A stretch of DNA of 21,862 bases. Origin: Candidatus Cloacimonadota bacterium (GTDB taxonomy: Bacteria > Cloacimonadota > Cloacimonadia > Cloacimonadales > Cloacimonadaceae). A model generated the notes under the pieces. It did no database searches. It had not been told where the DNA came from and saw only the letters and a list, made by a program, of their open reading frames with translations. The DNA lies in contig JALOBM010000037.1 of assembly GCA_023228285.1 (NCBI GenBank), positions 1 through 21,862 of the forward strand, read 5' to 3'. Both the position numbers and the translations under genes were made by a program. Positions 16,165 through 21,862 of the stretch are shown one piece after another. Within the stretch, counting starts at the first letter, position 1. Every line of letters starts with the position of its first letter.

Positions 16165-16292
16165 TCATTCCTCCTCTTTCCCCTTGTTCTATCCAGTGTT
16201 GAAGCTGATATCAAGGCGTTATCATCCTGTGCTCACTCGATGATAACCCGATAATATCTGGTTCAAGTATCGATAACCCAGAGGAGGAATGA
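16165..16292. mobile_element. MITE-like element with 13-bp terminal inverted repeats (contains palindromic repeat copy B)
   Basis: TCATTCCTCCTCT (16165-16177) and AGAGGAGGAATGA (16280-16292) are perfect inverted repeats bounding 128 bp. Inside, GTTATCATC (16218-16226) and GATGATAAC (16239-16247) form a second inverted repeat. The core 16201-16274 is related to the repeat at 4838-4912. No reading frame or transposase is inside, and I see no clear target-site duplication, so mobility is an inference; a REP-like or folded RNA element is the alternative. Confidence 0.55.
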
Positions 16293-16377
16293 AGCTATTG
16301 GACCGTTTGGTAGAAGTATCAATGTGCTGGAGTTAACAAGACACCTATGCTATCTATCTCTGTCAAAATATGTTAAG

Positions 16378-16488
16378 GGGTAGCTTGGACAATGCATAGT
16401 TACCACCTCAGCTATTGAAGTCCATTTGACCATGTAATAAATAGGTATACATATAGATACTAAGGTCAAATGAACTTCAATCGCATTA
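16378..16488. repeat. 115-bp direct repeat, copy 2, with 17-bp inverted repeat
   Basis: Matches copy 1 at 16039-16153 from GGGTAGCTTGGAC to AATCGCATTA. It contains TTGAAGTCCATTTGACC (16415-16431) inverted as GGTCAAATGAACTTCAA (16464-16480), 17 bp with one mismatch, 32 bp apart. It ends 22 bp past the serpin stop and could fold in that transcript, but no U-tract follows, so it is not called a terminator. Confidence 0.75.
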
Positions 16489-16510
16489 TCTGAGATTATG
16501 CACGACGGAG

Positions 16511-17809
16511 CTATTCAGCGTCGTCCGGATTAATCACTTTGGCCATAAACAAAGCCTCATTGCTGGGTTTGTGCACTATCATACACAAGAAAGGCTGATC
16601 GGCTTTGAACACCGGGATATTGGGATCGGGTGGAGTAAAGGATGTCTTTGCAAAGCCGACCTGAGTGGCGGCCGCTGCTTCCGTTCCTTGTTCGATAACC
16701 TCCAAAAAGGCTTTGTGTACGATGTCTGAAATAAAGAGGTTCTGAGCACCGCCGGTTTTCATGATGCCGGAAAAATCCGCTTTACCAGCGTCGAATGCAT
16801 CGGCAATGCCAAGTGTGCGGAAAGTATCCACCAGTTGATCCAGAGTGTGTTCCAAGCGGAATCTGGGGATTATTACTTCCACTTGACGAGGGCGGGAAAG
16901 GCTCTTCATCCAGCTTGTCCACATTTCTTCATTCAGTGCGGCGCTTGTCTCTTCTATATCTTTGGGCAATACAAAGAGCATTACCAATTCAGATTCCGCA
17001 AAGGGCATCTCGAGCAACTGGCAATTGCCTGTCTCAGCATAACGGAATGAGCCGGTCTGACGCATCAGAGGCATGGGTTTGCTCTGTTTTTCATCGCGTT
17101 CGGAGCTGGTATAGAAAATGCCCTTGCGGGTGTTGAAACTTTCAAACTGAGTCATCCAGTCGCTCTTGAAATAGATGCTGTTTACCAATACCATTCCATC
17201 GTTACTGTCGGCTATCTGTCGTTCGGAAATGATGTCTTTAATGCGGTTCTCAGTTTTCTTTTCCACCCACTGGTTAATGAAATCGGCAGTATCTTTGGCT
17301 TTATTGAAGTCCAGGCTAAACAGTTCGCTGCCAAATGATTCCTGCAATGTCTTGGCATAATTGGGGATCAGGATATCCTCATTCGCTTTGGCATTGAACA
17401 TAGCGTTGGCTATATTCAATTTCGCGTTTCCCCGATGCTGGATTTCGTTCAGCATGGATATAGTTTTGCGGAAAGAAAGGTGTTCCTGATCGGGCTTGGA
17501 ATCGTATCCCATCACTTTGGCAATCTCATCGGCGGTGTTGCCTCGGGAGCCGGTATAAGCCATTCCCAAGGCAGCTTTGATGCTAAGGGGGGAAAGAAAG
17601 AGGTTCTCATTCTTTCTATTTACCTGTTCCCATAAACTGTAAGGATATTCAAAGTGCTGCCGGTCAATCTTAGCTGGAGCAGGCACTTTATCCGCTACTA
17701 CATTCTGCTCTGTAGAAACCTGTTTGGGTTCTACCTGTTTGTTTCTGCTGCAAGCACTTACGGCAAATAGTAATATCAGGGACAATACTATACTAAGATA
17801 TCGGAACAT
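16511..17809 (-). CDS. Serpin-family protease inhibitor, predicted lipoprotein
   Basis: The 432-residue protein starts at 17809 behind a perfect GGAGG. A lipoprotein signal MFRYLSIVLSLILLFAVSAC places the lipid-modified Cys at 20, and a low-complexity tether (21-48) follows. Residues about 50-430 are a complete serpin domain: NLFLSPLSIKAALGMAYTGSRGNTADEI at 69-96, NAMFNAK, LVNSIYFKSDWMTQF at 208-222, and FKADQPFLCMIVHKPSNEALFMAKV at the end. The hinge EQGTEAAAAT (373-382) has the small residues typical of inhibitory serpins. Counting from the hinge Gly as P15, the scissile bond falls near Thr389-Ser390, with Lys388 at P2. The target protease is unknown. Inhibitory serpins trap serine or cysteine proteases covalently; a surface or periplasmic lipoprotein would guard the envelope against self or host/community proteases. 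The gene lies 42 bp after comM and is probably co-transcribed with it. Confidence 0.95.
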   Translation of the reverse strand: MFRYLSIVLSLILLFAVSACSRNKQVEPKQVSTEQNVVADKVPAPAKIDRQHFEYPYSLWEQVNRKNENLFLSPLSIKAALGMAYTGSRGNTADEIAKVMGYDSKPDQEHLSFRKTISMLNEIQHRGNAKLNIANAMFNAKANEDILIPNYAKTLQESFGSELFSLDFNKAKDTADFINQWVEKKTENRIKDIISERQIADSNDGMVLVNSIYFKSDWMTQFESFNTRKGIFYTSSERDEKQSKPMPLMRQTGSFRYAETGNCQLLEMPFAESELVMLFVLPKDIEETSAALNEEMWTSWMKSLSRPRQVEVIIPRFRLEHTLDQLVDTFRTLGIADAFDAGKADFSGIMKTGGAQNLFISDIVHKAFLEVIEQGTEAAAATQVGFAKTSFTPPDPNIPVFKADQPFLCMIVHKPSNEALFMAKVINPDDAE

Positions 17810-17851
17810 TATTCCTCCATTTTCTTTATCATTATACGTGGGGTATTGGGA

Positions 17852-19396
17852 TTAACTCCAATATTTTCTATCCAAAGTGCGATATTGGATGGCTTCGGAG
17901 ATGTGGTCGCTTTTGATGGTGGGCGCATTATCCAAATCTGCGATAGTCCTGGCCACCTTCAGGATGCGGTCAAAGACTCTGGCAGAATAGCCCAGTTTAT
18001 CGATGGCGTTTTGCATCAGGGCATGGCTTGCGCTATCCAGGGGACAAAACTCACGCATCATCTTGCTATTCATCTGGCTGTTATTGAATATTCCCTTGTT
18101 CTCAAAGCGTTTATGCTGAATCTCGCGGGCTTTGTTCACTCGCTCGCGGATAGTGGCTGATGAATCTCCGGAAGGTAGGGCGCTTAGGTCTTTATACGCC
18201 ACAGTGGGTACTTCCACATGGATGTCGATGCGATCCAACAAAGGGCCGGATACACGGTTGCGGTATCGGCTGATAAAGCCTGGTTCGCATGTGCATTCGT
18301 GATTGGGTATGTTTGCCCCGAAATATCCACATGGACAGGGGTTCATGGAGGCGATCAGCATGAATTCTGCCGGGAATGTGAGGCTGGTGGAAGCCCTGGA
18401 TATAGTTACAATGCCGTCTTCAAGAGGCTGTCGCAATACTTCCAGCACAGCTCGCTTAAACTCCGGCAGTTCGTCCAAAAACAGTACTCCCCGATGAGAG
18501 AGACTCACCTCACCGGGTTTGGGATAGGTTCCTCCTCCGATCAAGGCGATGTCGCTGATCGTATGGTGAGGGGCCCGAAAGGCTCTAGTAGTAAGGATAC
18601 CATTGCGAAAGTCTTTGGAAAATCCCGCTACAGAGTGGATTTTAGTGGCTTCCAGCGCTTCGTCCAATGTAAGCTCCGGCAGGATGGTGGGTACACGCCG
18701 TGCGAGCATGGTCTTGCCGCTGCCGGGAGGCCCGATCATCAGGAGGTTGTGCCCGCCTGCAGCCGCAACTTCCAAAGCGCGTTTCACCTGATACTGCCCT
18801 TTTACGTCGTGCATGTCCAAAGGAAAGTCGTTCAACACCCGAAAGATCTTCTCCCGGTCAACCTTTGCCCTCTCTATGCTGGTCTCGCCTTTCAAGTAGC
18901 GGACTGTCTCTGCCAGCGAAGTAACGGGGATCACAGTGATATCGTCGATAATAGCGGCTTCTTCGGCATTCTCGTAAGGAACTATCAGTATATCCACACC
19001 ATCACGTTGAGCAGAGATAGCGATCGGCAATACTCCATCTACAGGACGGACATTACCATCCAGGGAAAGCTCTCCCACCACAGCAATCTTTTGCAGACCG
19101 GGATCCGGGATGCCGTGGTTGTTCATCACAACAGCCAAAGCGATGGGCATATCCAATGCGGAAGAATCCTTGCGGATATCTGCCGGAGCTAGATTGATAG
19201 TGTATCGGGCACTTTTATAGGATATTCCGCTGTTGCGCAGAGCGGCAAATACCCGGTCTTTGCTCTCCTTAACCGCGTTTGTGGGCATCCCTACGATGTT
19301 TACGCCCTGTTGCATGGTGCCTTCCCGATCGCATTCTACCGCAACTTGCAGCGCATCAATTCCCAGTGTAGTATATGTGAGTGCAAATCCTACCAT
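17852..19396 (-). CDS. comM: ComM/YifB family Mg-chelatase-like AAA+ ATPase
   Basis: The 514-residue product starts at 19396, six bases after AAGGAA. The N-terminal Lon-like ChlI domain covers about 1-170: GVNIVGMPTNAVKESKDRVFAALRNSG, then INLAPADIRKDSSALDMPIA. The AAA+ Mg-chelatase domain has Walker A GPPGSGKT at 222-229, Walker B VLFLDE at 304-309, MNPCPCGYFG at 351-360 with a Cys-rich HECTC at 367-371, and LDRIDIHVEVP at 387-397. The C-terminal Mg-chelatase helical domain ends near residue 512. The length matches the family (about 500-510). ComM is a hexameric helicase that promotes branch migration during integration of DNA taken up by natural transformation; in many bacteria it is kept without known competence. 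The serpin gene follows 42 bp downstream, and the glycogen phosphorylase gene is divergent. Confidence 0.96.
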   Translation of the reverse strand: MVGFALTYTTLGIDALQVAVECDREGTMQQGVNIVGMPTNAVKESKDRVFAALRNSGISYKSARYTINLAPADIRKDSSALDMPIALAVVMNNHGIPDPGLQKIAVVGELSLDGNVRPVDGVLPIAISAQRDGVDILIVPYENAEEAAIIDDITVIPVTSLAETVRYLKGETSIERAKVDREKIFRVLNDFPLDMHDVKGQYQVKRALEVAAAGGHNLLMIGPPGSGKTMLARRVPTILPELTLDEALEATKIHSVAGFSKDFRNGILTTRAFRAPHHTISDIALIGGGTYPKPGEVSLSHRGVLFLDELPEFKRAVLEVLRQPLEDGIVTISRASTSLTFPAEFMLIASMNPCPCGYFGANIPNHECTCEPGFISRYRNRVSGPLLDRIDIHVEVPTVAYKDLSALPSGDSSATIRERVNKAREIQHKRFENKGIFNNSQMNSKMMREFCPLDSASHALMQNAIDKLGYSARVFDRILKVARTIADLDNAPTIKSDHISEAIQYRTLDRKYWS

Positions 19397-19503
19397 TAGC
19401 TATTCCTTTTCGATATCTTTGTTACTTTATTCATCAGTTTTGATGAAGAGAGGGGAGTCAAGCTTTTTCTTGGGAAATGCCTCATCAGCAGTGCGCATAT
19501 TGG

Positions 19504-19573
19504 TTGAATGCTCAGGCTTCGCCTTCGCTGTTGAACGGCCTTCGGCCTGTGGCATAGGCTACGCCCTATTGAA
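19504..19573. repeat. Cluster of short palindromes separated by TTGAA
   Basis: TTGAA occurs at 19504, 19531 and 19569, separating three small hairpins: AGGC-ttc-GCCT (19514-19524), GGCC-ttc-GGCC (19537-19547) and ATAGGC-tac-GCCcTAT (19554-19569). The modular layout resembles an intergenic repeat family, but no second copy is in the window. Confidence 0.45.
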
Positions 19574-19693
19574 CCATCACAATTGACCGTGAAAATCCAT
19601 GCTAGTCTGTGGAAAGAAGAGTGTCTAGCCACACATCCGGATCCGGTACATCTCCTACATCAGAATATGGAACTACTACGAACAAGATATTTC

Positions 19694-19726
19694 TTGACCT
19701 AAATTGCTATCGTACTATACTATAAT
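19694..19726 (+). promoter_or_regulatory. Sigma-70-like promoter of the glycogen phosphorylase gene
   Basis: TTGACC (19694-19699) is followed after 16 bp by TATACT (19716-19721); a perfect TATAAT overlaps at 19721-19726 but would have a 21-bp spacer. The leader is about 60 nt long and contains a hairpin just before the ribosome binding site. Confidence 0.6.
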
Positions 19727-19756
19727 TATGCTTGATTCTGCGGTTACCTATGTTTA

Positions 19757-19777
19757 TCTGCAGTAAAACTCTGCAGA
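19757..19777 (+). promoter_or_regulatory. Leader hairpin next to the glgP ribosome binding site
   Basis: TCTGCAG (19757-19763) pairs with CTGCAGA (19771-19777) around a 7-nt loop. It ends three bases before GGAG (19781-19784) and so could affect initiation or mRNA stability. Its role is inferred from position only. Confidence 0.45.
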
Positions 19778-19789
19778 AAAGGAGTTCTT

Positions 19790-21862
19790 ATGAAGCTAAA
19801 ACCAAATGATCGATGGCAGTTTTCGTCGACTGACATCTCTGTTGATACAATCGTAGACAGATTCCTTCATAACCTCAAATACGACTTGGGCAAGGATCGT
19901 TTTTCCGCCACTGCATACGATTGCTATGTGGCTTTTGCTCTCACCATCCGGGATTACCTTACGGATAACTGGCTGCAATACCAACAAGATCAATATGCAG
20001 CAGATGCCAAACGCGTGTACTACCTCTCTTTGGAATTCCTCATCGGCAGAGCTCTCAGCAATGCCCTGATCAATCTGGACATAGTATCTGAAGCTACTGC
20101 AGCGCTGAAAAAACTCGGGTTCAACATGAGCGAACTGGCGGAAATTGAATGGGACGCAGGCTTGGGTAATGGTGGTTTGGGGCGCCTGGCAGCCTGTTTT
20201 CTGGATTCTCTCTCCAGCCTGAAGATCCCCGCTTATGGTTATGGCATCCGCTATGAATACGGTATTTTCCGCCAAAGTATCCATAATGGCTATCAGGTGG
20301 AATCTCCTGATAACTGGCTGCGTTATGGCACAGTGTGGGAGATTCCCCAGCCCGAGCACCTCTATCCCGTCCGATACGGAGGCCAGGTTCATTTCTCGGA
20401 GGTCAAGGGCGGCAAACTGAAAGCAACATGGGACAATGAAAGCTATGTGATGGCAATGGCTTACGATTATATGATCCCTGGTTATAGAAACGGAGCGGTA
20501 AATACCCTGCGCTTGTGGTCTGCTAAAGCCACACGTGATTTTAACCTCAACATGTTCAATCAGGGAGATTATGTGAGTGCAGTGGCGGACAAAAATAACA
20601 GTGAAATCATCTCCAAAGTTCTGTATCCAAAGGACGACACTCTGCAGGGCAAAGAACTGCGCCTGAAGCAGGAGTATTTCTTTGTATGCGCCACTCTGCA
20701 AGACATTCTGCGCCGTTATCTGAAAATCCACGACAGCCTTACGGAACTGCCCCAAAAGGTTGCCATCCAGTTGAACGACACGCATCCGGCCATCGCCATT
20801 CCGGAATTGATGCGCATCCTCGTGGACGAGAAGAATCTACCTTGGGACAAGGCATGGGACATCTGCACCAAAACCTTTGCTTATACCAATCACACAATCC
20901 TGCCTGAAGCCCTGGAAACCTGGACTACACAGATAATGGATGCGGTTCTCCCGCGTCACCTGCAGATCATCTACGAGATCAACCGCCGTTTCCTGGAATC
21001 CCTTAGCCTGCATAGCGACAACATCTCCGAGCTCTCGATCGTGCAGGAATTCCCGGAGAAAGCGATCCGTATGGCAAATCTCGCCATCGTAGGCTCACAC
21101 AGCGTTAATGGCGTCTCAGCACTGCATACTGAGCTTTTGAAACACAATCTCTTTGCCGGATTTTATAAACTCAGCCCCGGCAAGTTCAATAACAAGACCA
21201 ACGGCATTACTCCGCGGCGCTGGCTGATCCTGTCCAACCAGTCCCTCACGGAACTGATTTGCGATGCCATCGGCGAAAAATGGATGGATGATCTTACGGA
21301 ATTGAAGGCCCTGGAGCAATTTACCGCTGATGCCATCTTTGTAAAACAGTGGGGCAAGGTGAAGCAAGACAACAAGATATCCTTCGCTTCGCAGATGAAG
21401 AAAATGGACAAGATCGAGCTCAATCCGGATTCGATCTTCGACTTTCATGTAAAACGCATTCACGAGTACAAAAGACAACTGCTCAATGCCTTACACATTA
21501 TTCACCTAGCCTTGCAGATACGCGACAAAGGCATGCGCCCGCTATGCCCTCACAGCTTCCTCTTTGCAGGAAAAGCCGCTCCCGGATACTATATGGCAAA
21601 GCTTATCATCAAGTTTATCAACGACATAACAGCATGGATTGCCCAGGATAAAGAACTGGCAAAGCTGATTAAAGTGGTGTTCCTGCCAAATTACCGCGTC
21701 AGCTTGGCAGAGCAGATAATGCCAGCTGCTGAGATCTCTCAACAGATATCGATGGCAGGAACCGAAGCTTCCGGTACCGGAAATATGAAATTTGCCCTCA
21801 ACGGAGCGCTCACAGTGGGCACTCTTGATGGAGCCAATATCGAGATCAAAGCAGCAGTCGGC
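19790..21862 (+). CDS. glgP: Glycogen/maltodextrin phosphorylase (3' end cut by window)
   Basis: The frame is open from the ATG at 19790 (GGAG at 19781-19784) to the window end, giving 691 residues of an expected 800-840. Glycosyltransferase family 35 motifs are all in order: EWDAGLGNGGLGRLAACFLD, QLNDTHPAIAIPELMRIL, KTNGITPRRWL, FDFHVKRIHEYKRQLLNALH, FAGKAAPGYYMAKLIIKFIN, and LPNYRVSLAEQIMPAAEISQ. These are followed by the pyridoxal-phosphate site GTEASGTGNMKFALNGA, with the PLP Lys at residue 667 (21788-21790). The enzyme cleaves alpha-1,4-glucan with phosphate to glucose-1-phosphate in the cytoplasm. The N-terminus is short, like bacterial GlgP/MalP, with no added regulatory extension. It has its own promoter and is divergent from comM. 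Glycogen versus maltodextrin preference cannot be told from the sequence. Confidence 0.97.
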   Translation, partial: MKLKPNDRWQFSSTDISVDTIVDRFLHNLKYDLGKDRFSATAYDCYVAFALTIRDYLTDNWLQYQQDQYAADAKRVYYLSLEFLIGRALSNALINLDIVSEATAALKKLGFNMSELAEIEWDAGLGNGGLGRLAACFLDSLSSLKIPAYGYGIRYEYGIFRQSIHNGYQVESPDNWLRYGTVWEIPQPEHLYPVRYGGQVHFSEVKGGKLKATWDNESYVMAMAYDYMIPGYRNGAVNTLRLWSAKATRDFNLNMFNQGDYVSAVADKNNSEIISKVLYPKDDTLQGKELRLKQEYFFVCATLQDILRRYLKIHDSLTELPQKVAIQLNDTHPAIAIPELMRILVDEKNLPWDKAWDICTKTFAYTNHTILPEALETWTTQIMDAVLPRHLQIIYEINRRFLESLSLHSDNISELSIVQEFPEKAIRMANLAIVGSHSVNGVSALHTELLKHNLFAGFYKLSPGKFNNKTNGITPRRWLILSNQSLTELICDAIGEKWMDDLTELKALEQFTADAIFVKQWGKVKQDNKISFASQMKKMDKIELNPDSIFDFHVKRIHEYKRQLLNALHIIHLALQIRDKGMRPLCPHSFLFAGKAAPGYYMAKLIIKFINDITAWIAQDKELAKLIKVVFLPNYRVSLAEQIMPAAEISQQISMAGTEASGTGNMKFALNGALTVGTLDGANIEIKAAVG

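Larger units (their letters stand above)
19397..19789. other. Divergent intergenic region between comM and glgP
   Basis: Nothing coding is supported in these 393 bp. A 7-bp hairpin TTCATCA-gttt-TGATGAA (19430-19447) lies in the presumed comM leader and lacks a U-tract. A cluster of small palindromes lies at 19504-19573, and the glgP promoter and leader hairpin lie at 19694-19777. I could not pick out a comM promoter. Confidence 0.5.

Noticed and set aside
19396..19632. Minus-strand open frame of 78 codons upstream of comM
   Set aside because: It crosses the palindrome cluster and has basic, Ser-rich low-information sequence; no start signal is visible.

Overview
The window looks like a chromosomal segment of an anaerobic Gram-negative bacterium of the FCB group. 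The best guess is Cloacimonadota (WWE1, the Candidatus Cloacimonas lineage) or a close relative. The reasons are a C-terminal type IX secretion (T9SS) sorting domain, several outer-membrane beta-barrels including a TonB-dependent receptor, a catabolic-type pyruvate phosphate dikinase, moderate GC content and GGAGG-type ribosome binding sites. The lineage is inferred from gene content; no marker gene (rRNA, tRNA) is present.

Layout. (1) 1-701: a small secreted protein with an 11-proline tail, closed by a terminator that probably works in both directions. (2) 741-4776, minus strand: a vitamin B12 acquisition locus. A TonB-dependent receptor (BtuB-like) and a secreted beta-propeller (BtuG-like, with a T9SS sorting domain) each lie behind their own cobalamin riboswitch. 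The two leaders are duplicates of about 280 bp, and each ends in a predicted hairpin that covers the ribosome binding site. (3) 4777-5067: a palindromic dispersed repeat. (4) 5068-6458, minus: an unusual fusion of a VOC/glyoxalase-fold domain to a D-2-hydroxyacid dehydrogenase (glyoxylate/hydroxypyruvate reductase type), with a clear promoter. (5) 6546-9333, minus: pyruvate phosphate dikinase with its own terminator. (6) 9334-9802: a gene-free stretch with a GC-rich block that I cannot explain.

(7) 9803-16063, plus: an envelope operon. It encodes a protein with tandem helix-hairpin-helix motifs fused to a large outer-membrane barrel, then a FadL/PorV-like barrel, then a periplasmic UshA-type 5'-nucleotidase, then a decayed flavodoxin-like gene. 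(8) 16039-16488: a repeat cluster with a 115-bp direct repeat pair flanking a 128-bp element that has 13-bp perfect terminal inverted repeats. (9) 16511-19396, minus: comM (Mg-chelatase-like AAA+ ATPase) followed 42 bp later by a serpin lipoprotein. (10) 19397-19789: a divergent intergenic region with palindromes and a sigma-70-like promoter. (11) 19790 to the window end, plus: glycogen/maltodextrin phosphorylase, cut by the window edge.

How they fit together. PPDK and glycogen phosphorylase fit a fermentative carbon and PEP economy. The B12 locus fits an organism that scavenges corrinoids. The HhH-barrel, second barrel and nucleotidase suggest, as a hypothesis, surface handling of nucleic acids or nucleotides; ComM, which promotes recombination in natural transformation, is nearby but on the other strand. 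The most distinctive items are the doubly riboswitched BtuB/BtuG-T9SS pair, the HhH-barrel fusion, the VOC-dehydrogenase fusion and the repeat cluster beside the flavodoxin pseudogene.
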